NCBI GenBank assembly: GCA_030744435.1
Contig: JASLQO010000026.1
Coordinates: forward strand, 1 to 64,000
Length of the DNA stretch: 64,000 nucleotides
Reading direction: 5' to 3'
Source: JASLQO01 sp002327525
Lineage (GTDB): Bacteria > Pseudomonadota > Gammaproteobacteria > Pseudomonadales > Azotimanducaceae
Shown piece by piece: positions 7,780 through 16,531 of the stretch. The notes under the pieces were generated by a model. The model was not told the origin of the DNA, made no database searches, and worked only from the letters and a program-made list of their open reading frames with translations. A program made the position numbers and the translations under genes. Position 1 is the stretch's first letter. Every line of letters begins with the position of its first letter.

Positions 7780-9273
7780 TTACCGGAACAGCAGCTTGAT
7801 CTCGCGACGCAGGAGCTTACCCATTTCGTTGTAGGGTAATTCCTTCACGAACAGTACCTGTTCCGGCACCCGGGAGGAACGCAGGCGGCTCTTGATCAGG
7901 TGCTGCAGCTCATGAGAGTCGGCCTCGCCACTGCCCTTTAGCACCACCGCGATGCCCACGGTCTCGCCCCATTCGTTGGATGGCACCGGCACGGCGGCCG
8001 CATCGCTGATAGCTTCGTGCTCTAACAGCACGTCCTCGATCTCTGAGGGCGATATGTTTTCGCCGCCGCGCACGATCACGTCGTCGGCGCGCCCGGTCAG
8101 GAACACAAAGCCCTCATCGTCCATCTCACCGGCATCGCGGGTTGGAAACCAGCCATCGGCGTCCAGCGCGTTGCGCTCCTTGTACTCTCCGGACACCTGT
8201 GGGCCGCGAACATATATCTCCCCGGCTTGATTGGCGCCGAGGACATTACCATCCTCGTCGCGTATCTCTATCTCGACCGAAGGCAGGGGTTTGCCCACCG
8301 AACCGAGTCGCCTGCACACGTCGGGGTGGTCGCTTGCCAGTGCATCGCGGTGATCGTCAGGGGTGAGCAGGGAAATGGTGGAACTGGTCTCAGTGAGCCC
8401 GTAGGCGTTAGTGAAGTTGACATTGGGAAACAGCTCCAGAGCTCTCGAGATCACGCGTGTGGTCATCTTACCGCCGCCGTACGCGATGGCTTGCAGGGTA
8501 TCGGCCTGCGGTTCGTGTTCGATTGTGTCGAGGTGGTCGATCACACGCGAGAGCATGGTCGGTACTACGAATGCATTGGTGACCTTTTCGAGTTCCACCA
8601 GTTCGAGCCAGGCGGCGGCTCCGAAATCAGGGAGGAAGACGATACGACGCCCTGCATACAGGCTGCTCAGCAGTGCGGAGATACCCGCGATGTGGTAGGG
8701 GGGCACCGACACCAGGGTTGCCTCATGCTCTTCTGCGGATGCGAACTCCACGGATCCCAGGATGTAGGACATCAGGTGTTCGTGGCGCAGCAGTGCTGCT
8801 TTCGGGGTGCCGGTGGTGCCGCTGGTGAAGAGTTGCACGGCGATGGCCGAGGGATCCTCCGGCCAGGCGATGTCGGGTGCCTGCGCGTTGAGGGTGGCCG
8901 CTACGAAGTCGTTGCTGGTCGTTGAGGTGACGCCGTTTCTGCGCTCGAACTTACGCAGCTGTTCCGGGCTGGTGATGAGGTAGACCGGTTCTATGCGATT
9001 GATCAGGGCATCGAGACGGTCGCTTGCGAGGCGATAGTTGATAGGCACGTAGGGGATGCCCGCCATGGCTGCGCCCATCAGCGCCACCGGAACTGCGGGG
9101 TTGCTGGTATCCAGTACACAGACGTATTCGCAGCCGCTGTCGGAAAATTCCGAGGCAGCAACCCTTGCAGCGTCAAAAAGCGCCTTGTAGCTGTAGTGCT
9201 GGTGCCGGCATGTGAGCGCATGCCGATGACCGCCCACCTCTGCCGCCATCTGCAGCAGCATGGCGATGTTCAT
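7780..9273 (-). CDS. AMP-forming acyl-CoA synthetase (ANL superfamily)
   Basis: The 497-residue enzyme activates a carboxylic acid to its CoA thioester with ATP. The phosphate-binding loop is LFTSGTTGTPK near residue 155, the A5 motif is NAYGLTETSS, the hinge A8 region is TGRADDVIVRGGENISPSEIE, and the C-terminal catalytic lysine lies in PYNEMGKLLR. All core motifs are intact and the length is normal. It is the first gene of a - strand operon with a CoA-transferase and an amidohydrolase. Its promoter region (9274-9432) is shared with a divergent ACAD gene and contains a TTACT-N8-GGTAA inverted repeat at 9389, so a TetR-type repressor probably controls it. The acid it activates is not known. 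Confidence 0.93.
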   Translation of the reverse strand: MNIAMLLQMAAEVGGHRHALTCRHQHYSYKALFDAARVAASEFSDSGCEYVCVLDTSNPAVPVALMGAAMAGIPYVPINYRLASDRLDALINRIEPVYLITSPEQLRKFERRNGVTSTTSNDFVAATLNAQAPDIAWPEDPSAIAVQLFTSGTTGTPKAALLRHEHLMSYILGSVEFASAEEHEATLVSVPPYHIAGISALLSSLYAGRRIVFLPDFGAAAWLELVELEKVTNAFVVPTMLSRVIDHLDTIEHEPQADTLQAIAYGGGKMTTRVISRALELFPNVNFTNAYGLTETSSTISLLTPDDHRDALASDHPDVCRRLGSVGKPLPSVEIEIRDEDGNVLGANQAGEIYVRGPQVSGEYKERNALDADGWFPTRDAGEMDDEGFVFLTGRADDVIVRGGENISPSEIEDVLLEHEAISDAAAVPVPSNEWGETVGIAVVLKGSGEADSHELQHLIKSRLRSSRVPEQVLFVKELPYNEMGKLLRREIKLLFR

Positions 9274-9388
9274 CTTTTTTCACCTTCCCTCGTTGGCTGA
9301 GCCTATCTTTACATCTTGGCGATGGTGAATCGAGGGCTGGCTCGTTCGCAGTGCAGAGTGTCACGGGTGCTTGTTCGGCCTCTCTGTA

Positions 9389-9406
9389 TTACTTACTATT
9401 CGGTAA
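9389..9406. promoter_or_regulatory. putative TetR operator, copy 1
   Basis: TTACTTACTATTCGGTAA, an imperfect inverted repeat with 5-bp arms around 8 bp. It lies 27 bp upstream of the GTG start of the ACAD gene at 9433 and 116 bp upstream of the divergent acyl-CoA ligase. It differs from the copy at 39073 by one base. The third copy is in front of tetR at 34404. Confidence 0.7.
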
Positions 9407-9432
9407 TCATAGTTGGTAATTCAGGATCGAGC

Positions 9433-10677
9433 GTGGCTCAAGCACAGCACACGGACACAGCCGAACAGAACGAGTTTCGCGCCTACTGTCGCGAATGGCT
9501 CGAGAACAACCATCCGGGGTGGCCCGACGTGCCGTTGCCTCAAGGAGCGCTCGAACTGAGCGACCCGGCCGCGCTCGAGTGGCTGCAGGGCTGGCAGAAG
9601 TCGGCTTTTGAGGCCGGGCTCATCGGCTGCGACTACCCGAGTGAGGTGGGTGGTGGCGGGCGAGAAAACTGTCAGCTCATCGCCAACGAGGAGATGTTGG
9701 CGGCGAGGACGCCGTATCTGCCCAATCTCATCGGTCTCGGTATGGCTGCGCCCACGGTGTTCTTTCACGCACGCGATTCGGTGAAGCAGGATCTGCTGCC
9801 GAAGCTTTTCAGTGGCGAGGAAATCTGGTGCCAGGGATTCAGCGAACCTGGCGCGGGTTCCGATCTGGCCAACCAGCAGACATTCGCGCGTCGCGACGGA
9901 GACAATTGGGTGATCAACGGGCACAAGGTATGGACCACACTCGCGCACTTTGCGAGCTGGATGATCCTGCTGTGCCGTACTGACAAGGAAGACAAGTACA
10001 ACGGCCTGTCCTATTTCGTAGTGCCGATCAAGGAGGCACTCGGAAAGGGCGTGACGGTGCGTCCTCTCATCAAGCTGACCGGTGAGACCGGCTTCAACGA
10101 GGTGCTGTTCGATGATCTCATCGTACCGGACGAATACCGGCTCGATGAGGTCGGTGCTGGCTGGAAGGTGGCGATGACCACGCTCAGCCACGAACGTGGT
10201 GCGGGGCCCATGGTCACTCCTGCCTCCGGGGGCATGTCGACGAAAGAGGAATCGGGTGTGTCCACGGGGAGTCCTGCTTCTCTGATCGCACTCGCGAAAA
10301 CGCAGGCCCGGGGCGGGAAGACGGCGGCGGACGACCCGCTGCTTCGTGACGAAATCGTCAAACTGATCATCCGCCGTCAGGCATTCCGGCAGAACGAACG
10401 GCGAGCCAGAGTGTCCGCTCTAACCGACCACCCAATGCGCATACCGTTGCAGAACAAGCTGGTGAGTTCGGAGCTGAATCAGGATGTCGCGCAACTGGCA
10501 TATCAGATTCAGGGAGCCGCTAGTTCCCTGTCCGTTGCCGATGAGCGGGCACCGGACGGTGGTCAGTGGCAGCTCGCCTACATGAACAGTTTCGGCATAA
10601 CCATTGCGGCTGGCACCAACGAAGTGCAGCGCAACATCCTTGGTGAGCGGGTTCTGGGCCTGCCCAAGTCGAAATAG
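9433..10677 (+). CDS. acyl-CoA dehydrogenase, first member of a paired ACAD
   Basis: A 414-residue flavoprotein that should introduce an alpha,beta double bond into an acyl-CoA. It has the flavin and substrate motif WCQGFSEPGAGSDLA, then KVWTT, and the R-rich helix QAFRQNERR. The C-terminal segment is AAGTNEVQRNILGERVLGLPK, in which the catalytic glutamate of the common YEGT motif is replaced (AAGT). GTG at 9433 is chosen because homology starts soon after and a TetR-like operator at 9389-9406 would otherwise be inside the gene. The next ACAD follows by a few bases; such neighbours commonly form alpha2beta2 FadE heteromers, for example in mycobacterial sterol side-chain degradation. Confidence 0.9.
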   Translation: MAQAQHTDTAEQNEFRAYCREWLENNHPGWPDVPLPQGALELSDPAALEWLQGWQKSAFEAGLIGCDYPSEVGGGGRENCQLIANEEMLAARTPYLPNLIGLGMAAPTVFFHARDSVKQDLLPKLFSGEEIWCQGFSEPGAGSDLANQQTFARRDGDNWVINGHKVWTTLAHFASWMILLCRTDKEDKYNGLSYFVVPIKEALGKGVTVRPLIKLTGETGFNEVLFDDLIVPDEYRLDEVGAGWKVAMTTLSHERGAGPMVTPASGGMSTKEESGVSTGSPASLIALAKTQARGGKTAADDPLLRDEIVKLIIRRQAFRQNERRARVSALTDHPMRIPLQNKLVSSELNQDVAQLAYQIQGAASSLSVADERAPDGGQWQLAYMNSFGITIAAGTNEVQRNILGERVLGLPKSK

Positions 10678-10680
10678 AGA

Positions 10681-11832
10681 GTGAGTATGTCAACAAAACA
10701 ACCCGACAACTTCGGCTTCGGTGAAGACGAGACCATGCTGCGCGATTCGGCACGAAAGTTTTTCACGGACAACTGCGGTGCAGACAAGTTGCATGCCCTG
10801 GTCGCAGGGGATTTCAATCCGCATCGCGAAAGCGAGTGCAACTGGGACCGGGATTTGTGGCGCCAAGTGGTGGAGCTCGGCTGGACCGCAGCCTGCATCC
10901 CCGAACGGGCAGCCGGTATCGGCATGCCCAGGGTAGCTGCGGTAGCGCTCGCAGAAGAGGCCGGACGGGTGGCCTTCCCCTCGCCTCTGCTGGCCACCTT
11001 CATGGCATCATTCGTACTCGAGGCCTGCCACACAGCCGCGGCGGATCAGATGCTCGAGGCCATCGCGATGGGTAAACCCGTAACGCTGGCGATCGCCGAC
11101 ATCGCGGGTAGCCCCGAAGAGGTGGAGACTGATGTGAGAGTCGGCGCAGATGGATGTCTGAGCGGATCGGTCTGCTTGGTACAGGATGCCCGTAAGTGTG
11201 ATGCGCTCGTTGTGAGTGCAGGAAGCGAGACCGGCACTGGGTTGTATCTGGTGGATCTGGGTGCTGAGGGTGTGGAGATTGTGCCGGACCACATCATCGA
11301 CCTGACGCGCGACCAGGCGAGCATCCGGTTCGACGGAGCAGCGGCCATCGAAGTTGGGGCACCAGGAAGCGCGAAGGCGGTCGTCGAGGCGGCGCTACCG
11401 GCCATTCTCTGCGTGCTGTCGGCCGACATGGTGGGCGCTGGGGAGTGGTTGCTGCAAACCACGGTCGAGTATGCCCGCACACGTATTCAGTTCGACCGTC
11501 CCATCGGCTTCTTCCAGGCCGTGAAGCACCCGCTAGTAAACGTCATGATCGAAATCGATGATGCCAGGTCGCTCACCTACAACGCGGCATGCGCTGCGGA
11601 TGTCGGTGCGGACCATGCGCTGCGGCTTGCCCGGATGGCCAAATCTCGGGCCAGCGACATGGCCGTGTTCTCGGCGAGCCGGGCCGTACAGTTTCACGGC
11701 GGTATCGGATTCACATGGGAGTGCTACGTGCATTTGTTCTTCAAACGCCAGATGCATAGTCAGACGCTGCTCGGCGATGGGCGCCATCATCGACACCTGC
11801 TCGCGGAAGAACTGATTTCATCAGCTGCCTGA
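10681..11832 (+). CDS. acyl-CoA dehydrogenase, second member of the pair
   Basis: The 383-residue ACAD-fold protein starts at GTG 10681 or, two codons later, at ATG 10687. It has the short FadE-like C-terminus HGGIGFTWECYVHLFFKRQ and the motif YARTRIQFDRPIGFFQAVKHPL, typical of the partner subunit in heteromeric ACADs. The central flavin motif is degenerate, as is usual for such partners. It lies three bases after the upstream ACAD, so the two are co-translated. It probably forms an oligomer with that protein, one subunit giving the flavin site and the other the base. The substrate is unknown. Confidence 0.88.
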   Translation: MSMSTKQPDNFGFGEDETMLRDSARKFFTDNCGADKLHALVAGDFNPHRESECNWDRDLWRQVVELGWTAACIPERAAGIGMPRVAAVALAEEAGRVAFPSPLLATFMASFVLEACHTAAADQMLEAIAMGKPVTLAIADIAGSPEEVETDVRVGADGCLSGSVCLVQDARKCDALVVSAGSETGTGLYLVDLGAEGVEIVPDHIIDLTRDQASIRFDGAAAIEVGAPGSAKAVVEAALPAILCVLSADMVGAGEWLLQTTVEYARTRIQFDRPIGFFQAVKHPLVNVMIEIDDARSLTYNAACAADVGADHALRLARMAKSRASDMAVFSASRAVQFHGGIGFTWECYVHLFFKRQMHSQTLLGDGRHHRHLLAEELISSAA

Positions 11833-11849
11833 CACTGCTCAGGAGATTC

Positions 11850-12731
11850 ATGGAGACGCTCATGCCCGAATTCGACACCCTGATCTACGAAAAGCCGGAA
11901 CCGGCCATTGCCCGCATCTGGCTCAACCGTCCGGAAGCTCGTAATGCCCAGAATACGCACCTGCTCTACGAGCTTAACGCGGCTTTTGACGCGGCGATGG
12001 ACGATCACGATGTGAAGGTCGTGGTCCTCGCGGCCAGGGGACCGCACTTTTCCGCCGGACACGATCTGATGGAACTGCCAACGCGCAGTGAGGACGTTGT
12101 CGCAAAGCACGCGCGCGTCGGCAGTTGGACGGCCGACGACTGGTCCGGGTCCGAGGCTTACTACTGCCGCGAGAAGGAGATCTACGAAGGATTCTGTCGT
12201 CGCTGGAGGGATCTAGCCAAGCCCACGATCGCTTCGGTGCAGGGCAAGGCGATAGCCGGGGGACTTATGTTGATCTGGCCATGCGATTTCGTCATCGCGA
12301 GCGACGATGCGACCTTCCAGGACAACACCATGTACATGGGTATTCCGGGGGTCGAATATTTTGCGCACGTGTGGGAGCTTGGCATTCGCAAGGCCAAGGA
12401 GTTCCTGCTCACCGGCCAGCCCATCGACGCGAACGAGGCGAGGGTCGCCGGGATGGTCAACCACGTGGTGCCGAGACCGGAGCTTGAGGAAGCAACCTTG
12501 CGGTTTGCGCGCACTATCGCAGACAAACCGGCGTTTGCGCTGAAACTGGGTAAGGATGCGATCAATGCAGCTTTTCACGCACAGGGTTTTGAAAATGTGC
12601 AACGCAATGCATTCAACGCTCATCATCTCGCCCACACGCACTACCGGCTGCAGCAGGACGGGTCCATGATCGACCGCGGCTTCATGGAGCGTTTCCGGTC
12701 CGATCGTAAAAAGGATCGGGACGATAAGTAG
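11850..12731 (+). CDS. enoyl-CoA hydratase/isomerase (crotonase)
   Basis: The 293-residue protein has both oxyanion-hole loops of crotonases: GPHFSAGHDLMEL near residue 67 and GKAIAGGLMLIWPCDFVIAS near residue 132, followed by MGIPGVEYFAHVWELG. An insert of about 35 residues, with several tryptophans and tyrosines, follows the first loop, which suggests a bulky or unusual acyl group. Start ATG 11850 has AGGAG at 11841; ATG 11862 is an alternative. It follows the ACAD pair by 17 bp and ends that operon, so it would hydrate the enoyl-CoA formed by them. The common C-terminal lid with QRNAFNAHHLAHTHY is present. Confidence 0.88.
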   Translation: METLMPEFDTLIYEKPEPAIARIWLNRPEARNAQNTHLLYELNAAFDAAMDDHDVKVVVLAARGPHFSAGHDLMELPTRSEDVVAKHARVGSWTADDWSGSEAYYCREKEIYEGFCRRWRDLAKPTIASVQGKAIAGGLMLIWPCDFVIASDDATFQDNTMYMGIPGVEYFAHVWELGIRKAKEFLLTGQPIDANEARVAGMVNHVVPRPELEEATLRFARTIADKPAFALKLGKDAINAAFHAQGFENVQRNAFNAHHLAHTHYRLQQDGSMIDRGFMERFRSDRKKDRDDK

Positions 12732-12767
12732 AAACTCCACTAAAAAACAAAGCTAACAAATTGATTT

Positions 12768-12789
12768 AATTCCTATTTATATAGGAATT
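12768..12789. terminator. hairpin after the ACAD/crotonase operon
   Basis: A perfect 9-bp stem (AATTCCTAT and ATAGGAATT) with a TTAT loop, 36 bp after the crotonase stop, in a strikingly AT-rich patch (12740-12790). It could end transcription, although the following T-run is only three bases long. A regulatory palindrome is the alternative reading. Confidence 0.45.
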
Positions 12790-12894
12790 TCATCTGGGAC
12801 GAAGATCTAAACCAGATGGTTGTGAGCGTGCACTGACATGGTCGGAGAGGTCTTTATGCTTTAGCCTCCGACATTCAGAGCTGGGGGAAACAGC

Positions 12895-13608
12895 ATGGCT
12901 GAAAAAGTTGAAGATGTGGCTGACCCGGAAGGTGGATCGCTAGAGGATCCGCCGGGAGAGATCACTATGGAGGAAGCAACCGGGGCCACTTCGACGGATG
13001 CGGAGAGCGAAGAGCCGGTGGACTCCACCGGTCACGAAGAAAACGTCAAGAATCTCAGAAAAGTGGGTGGCTGGCACGCCGCTGCCGTGGTGGCTGCGCT
13101 GACATTGTTCGGTGCCGCGCACACTTGGTCCGCAGCCAGCGGTTGGCTGTTGGCAGCCGGAGTGTCCATTGCCGCCGCCGTCCTGGCCGGGATAGTGGTG
13201 TCGTCCATCGTGCATGAGTGGGGCCACTTTTCGGGTGCCTACCTGTCCGGTTCACACTACACGGTGGCGGAGAAGCCGGTGAACCTGTACTTCATGTTCG
13301 ATTTCGACATGCAGAGTAATTCGGTACGCCAGGCGCTGTGGATGAGCTGGGGAGGGGTGGTCGGCAGCTGGACCCCCATGGTGGTCCTGTTCGCGCTGGT
13401 ACCCATGGACTCTCTGGCAAGCGCTGCACTGGTGGCCACACTCGCTGGCAGGGCGTTCAATGCGAGCTACTTCGAAATTCCCGTGATCCTGAACACGCGC
13501 AGGACACGCGAATTCCGCAAGGAGCTGATGAGCCGGCTCGAATCGCCCGGCATCGTACAGATTCCTGGACTGTTCGTCGGCCTGTTGGTTCTCGCGGCGC
13601 TGACATGA
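12895..13608 (+). CDS. membrane protein with a HEWGH zinc-protease-like motif
   Basis: A 237-residue protein. Residues 1-55 are acidic and low in complexity, then come hydrophobic helices at about 62-80, 83-106, 142-165 and 225-237. The end of the second helix carries HEWGH at residues 107-111, which matches HExxH of membrane metalloproteases such as family M50. I see no clear second metal-ligand motif (LDG or NxxPxxxxD), so it may be a divergent M50 protease or only a look-alike. It stands alone between the ACAD operon and the Baeyer-Villiger gene, with hairpins on either side (12768, 13627). The target is unknown. Confidence 0.6.
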   Translation: MAEKVEDVADPEGGSLEDPPGEITMEEATGATSTDAESEEPVDSTGHEENVKNLRKVGGWHAAAVVAALTLFGAAHTWSAASGWLLAAGVSIAAAVLAGIVVSSIVHEWGHFSGAYLSGSHYTVAEKPVNLYFMFDFDMQSNSVRQALWMSWGGVVGSWTPMVVLFALVPMDSLASAALVATLAGRAFNASYFEIPVILNTRRTREFRKELMSRLESPGIVQIPGLFVGLLVLAALT

Positions 13609-13626
13609 CCTCATCGGGTTTCTCCA

Positions 13627-13648
13627 CCGGAGCGGGGCCCCGCTCCGG
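13627..13648. terminator. 22-bp perfect GC palindrome after the membrane-protein gene
   Basis: The half CCGGAGCGGGG is followed at once by its exact complement, ending at 13648, 18 bp after the stop at 13608. As RNA it would form a strong GC hairpin, but no T-run follows, so it is either a Rho-assisted end or an mRNA-stability element. The remaining bases to 13857 hold no visible gene; AAGGAGGAAGGG just before 13858 is a strong ribosome site. Confidence 0.45.
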
Positions 13649-13857
13649 CCGACCTCTGCCGGTTCGGAGCCCTCAGCGCGACATGATCGTGCTGTAGTCG
13701 CGGCAGAAACATGCATGTCTTGCGCTCCGTGCACAGTGCCGGACGCACGAAGCGTTCCGGCGCGATCATATTTGGTGAAAGAACTACGTAGAACTCCTTA
13801 TGCTTGCGGCGCGGTTCGCATGCGCATTCTTCGGCTAAGTGAGAAGGAGGAAGGGAA

Positions 13858-15465
13858 ATGGCACAAGAGCACCACGAAGTCATCATCATCGGCGCCGGTG
13901 TATGCGGCATCTACATGCTGCACCGCATACTGGGAATGGGTGTGGATGTCACCGTGCTGGAAGCGGCCGAGGGGCCTGGTGGAACCTGGTTCCGGAATCG
14001 CTATCCGGGCGCCCGGTTCGACTCGGAGAGTTATACCTACGGGTATTCGTTCAACGAAGAGATCCTGCAGGAATGGGACTGGAGCGAGCACTTTGCAAGC
14101 CAGTCGGAGACGCTGAGCTACCTCGAGTTCGTGGTCGAGAAGCTAGATTTGCGCGGGCACATGCAGTTTGGTTGCAAGGTGGATTCGGCCCGGTTCGATG
14201 ACGAAGCCAATACCTGGACCCTGGTGCTGTCCGATGGCCGCGAACTCACGACCGGGATTCTGGTCACTGCCATAGGTATGCTCTCGGCTGCCACCCTACC
14301 GCGTATCGAAGGCGTGGAAGACTACGAGGGGCAAGCGTTTCACACCTACTACTGGCCGCATGAGCCGGTGGACATGGCGGGTAAGCGTGTGGCCGTGATT
14401 GGCACGGGAGCGACCGGTGTTCAGGTGATCTCCGAACTCGCCGACAAGGTGGCGGAACTAACCGTCTACCAGCGCCGGCCCAACTGGTGTGCGCCGCTGC
14501 ACAACGGCCCCATCGATGAGGACACCCAGGCGGAGATCAAAGCATCCTATGATGAGATTTTTGAGCGGTGTGCGGCCACGCCGGGTGGTTTCCTGCATGG
14601 CCCGGACCGTCGTGCCTTCGATGAGGTGTCCGAGGAAGAGCGTCTGGAATTCTGGGAGAAGATTTACAACTCTCGCGGTTTCGAAGTATGGCTCGGGAAT
14701 TTTCGCGACGTGTTGGTGGAGACGGGACCCAACGAGGTATATTCGGAGTTCATCGCCAACAAGATTCGCGAACGTGTTCACGACCCGGAAACCGCCGAGA
14801 AGCTGATCCCGAAAGATCACGGTTTTGGCACCCGCCGAGTACCGCTGGAGACGAACTACTACGAAGCCTATAACCGCGACAACGTGCACCTGGTGGATGT
14901 CAACGAAACGCCTATCGAACGCATCACACCCGGAGGTATCAAGACCTCCGATCAGGAGCGGGAATTCGACATCATCGTGTACGCAACAGGATTCGATGCC
15001 ATCACAGGCGCCTTCGACCGGATAGAATTCGTGGGTGTGGGAGGCCAGAAGCTTGCCGATAAGTGGCGTGATGGCCCAATCACCTATATGGGGTTGCAGG
15101 TAGCCGGGTATCCAAACATGCTAACGCTCGCCGGGCCCCAGGGCGCATCGGTGTCGTCCAACTTTCCGCCAGCCATCGAGGCCGGCGTGAACTGGGCCAC
15201 CGAACTGATTCAATTCATGCGGGAGAATCATTACAGCCGCATCGAGGCGACACCGGAGGCGGAAGCCGGGTGGACACGGGAGATCATGGATTCCTATGAG
15301 GGTGCCTTGCTCACACAGACCAAGTCGTGGTTTACCGGCTACAACTCCAACGTGGACGGGCACGACAAACTACGCTACATGATCTACCTGGGGGGCGCCC
15401 CCACCTATCGGGAGCGTCTGGCCAGCATTACCGAGCACGGTTACGAGGGTTTTCGGCTGGCGTAG
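13858..15465 (+). CDS. Baeyer-Villiger monooxygenase (class B flavin monooxygenase)
   Basis: The 535-residue enzyme should use NADPH, FAD and O2 to turn a ketone into an ester or lactone. The FAD Rossmann motif GAGVCG is at residues 12-17, followed by GPGGTWFRNRYPGARFD; the NADPH Rossmann motif GTGATG is at 182-187. Between them is the family fingerprint YEGQAFHTYYWP at 156-167, matching FxGxxxHxxxWP except that Tyr replaces the first Phe. Near the end come the usual ATGFDAITGAFD and GPQGASVSSNFPP. Length is typical of cyclohexanone and steroid monooxygenases. A strong ribosome site precedes ATG 13858. The next gene is a lactonase-like protein, which fits opening of the product. Confidence 0.93.
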   Translation: MAQEHHEVIIIGAGVCGIYMLHRILGMGVDVTVLEAAEGPGGTWFRNRYPGARFDSESYTYGYSFNEEILQEWDWSEHFASQSETLSYLEFVVEKLDLRGHMQFGCKVDSARFDDEANTWTLVLSDGRELTTGILVTAIGMLSAATLPRIEGVEDYEGQAFHTYYWPHEPVDMAGKRVAVIGTGATGVQVISELADKVAELTVYQRRPNWCAPLHNGPIDEDTQAEIKASYDEIFERCAATPGGFLHGPDRRAFDEVSEEERLEFWEKIYNSRGFEVWLGNFRDVLVETGPNEVYSEFIANKIRERVHDPETAEKLIPKDHGFGTRRVPLETNYYEAYNRDNVHLVDVNETPIERITPGGIKTSDQEREFDIIVYATGFDAITGAFDRIEFVGVGGQKLADKWRDGPITYMGLQVAGYPNMLTLAGPQGASVSSNFPPAIEAGVNWATELIQFMRENHYSRIEATPEAEAGWTREIMDSYEGALLTQTKSWFTGYNSNVDGHDKLRYMIYLGGAPTYRERLASITEHGYEGFRLA

Positions 15466-15493
15466 TGCGCCCCGCGACGAACAGGACGCAGTG

Positions 15494-16402
15494 ATGCAAC
15501 TGACAGAACTGGCCACCGGACTGATGTTTCCCGAAGGTCCGATTGCCATGCCCGACGGCAGCGTGATTGTGGTGGAGATCGCGCGCGGGACTCTCTCAAG
15601 GGTTCAGCCGGACGGGTCCGTGCAAGTCATCGCCGATCTCGGTGGTGGGCCCAATGGCGCCGCTATTGGCCCGGATGGTGCCTGTTACGTGTGCAACAAC
15701 GGCGGCATGGAGTTTCATCGCAGCCCCGGCGGCTTCCTCGTTCCCGGTGAGCAGCCCCCGGGCTACGAAACCGGCCGCATCGAGCGCGTGGATCTCGACA
15801 CTGGTGAAGTGACGTGGCTTTACTCGGAGTGCGACGGGCTGGCGCTGCGCGGTCCGAACGACATCGTATTCGATGCCGGGGGCGGCTTCTGGTTTACGGA
15901 TCATGGCAAAACAAGATCCCGGGAACGGGACAGGACTGGTGTTTTTTATGCGAAGGCGGACGGCAGCCACATCGAGGAAGCCATCTTTCCGATGGAAGGT
16001 CCCAATGGTATAGGCCTGTCCCCGGACGAAGAGACGCTCTACGTCGCGGAGACTCCGACCGGACGAGTGTGGGCCTACCCCATTGCGGCACCCGGTAAGA
16101 TCGCGGCGGATGAGCGCCCGAGGATGTTGGCTCAACGTCCGGACTACCACTTCTTCGATTCTCTGGCGGTGGACGGAGAAGGCAACGTGTGTGTCGCGAC
16201 CATTGTCACGGGGGGCATCACGATACACTCGCCGGATGGTGCAACGGCACGGCTGGTGGAAATGCCGGACCCCATTACGACCAATATCTGCTTTGGTGGT
16301 GAGGACCTGAAGACGGCCTATGTCACGCTATCCGCGACACAGAGGCTTGCCGCCTGCCGGTGGGAGACCGCCGGGCTGCCTCTGAATTTCCTCAATAACT
16401 AG
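15494..16402 (+). CDS. SMP-30/gluconolactonase-like lactone hydrolase
   Basis: A 302-residue beta-propeller protein of the SMP-30/gluconolactonase family, which uses a divalent metal to hydrolyse lactones. Visible marks are the N-terminal LMFPEGP with the metal-binding glutamate, NGAAIGPDGACYVCNNGG, the RGPNDIVFDAGGGFWFTDHGK stretch with the metal-binding asparagine, GPNGIGLSPDEETLYVAET and DSLAVDGEGNVCVAT with the aspartate. It lies 28 bp after the Baeyer-Villiger gene, so it probably opens the lactone that enzyme forms. The stop codon TAG at 16400-16402 is shared with the left end of a MITE-like element; the protein already ends with the family-typical LPLNF, so little seems lost. Confidence 0.88.
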   Translation: MQLTELATGLMFPEGPIAMPDGSVIVVEIARGTLSRVQPDGSVQVIADLGGGPNGAAIGPDGACYVCNNGGMEFHRSPGGFLVPGEQPPGYETGRIERVDLDTGEVTWLYSECDGLALRGPNDIVFDAGGGFWFTDHGKTRSRERDRTGVFYAKADGSHIEEAIFPMEGPNGIGLSPDEETLYVAETPTGRVWAYPIAAPGKIAADERPRMLAQRPDYHFFDSLAVDGEGNVCVATIVTGGITIHSPDGATARLVEMPDPITTNICFGGEDLKTAYVTLSATQRLAACRWETAGLPLNFLNN

Positions 16403-16520
16403 TGCCCTGTCACGTTGTTGCGCTCCTTGGCAATGGAGCTACCATTCCCGGCGGACCGCGTCTAGCCACAGAATCCGTGAGGCGCGCTGAAATGCAACGA
16501 ATTATTATGACAGGACACTA
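16400..16520. mobile_element. MITE-like element, about 121 bp, with 13-bp terminal inverted repeats
   Basis: The ends are TAGTGCCCTGTCA (left, from 16400) and TGACAGGACACTA (right, ending 16520), inverted repeats matching at 12 of 13 positions. Each end carries TA, as for elements moved by IS630/Tc1-type transposases, which duplicate TA. No reading frame lies inside. The left TA plus the next G form the stop codon of the lactonase gene, and the right end lies 11 bp before the kinase start at 16532, so the element has replaced the natural spacer between two genes. Confidence 0.7.
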
Positions 16521-16531
16521 GAGAAGATCTG

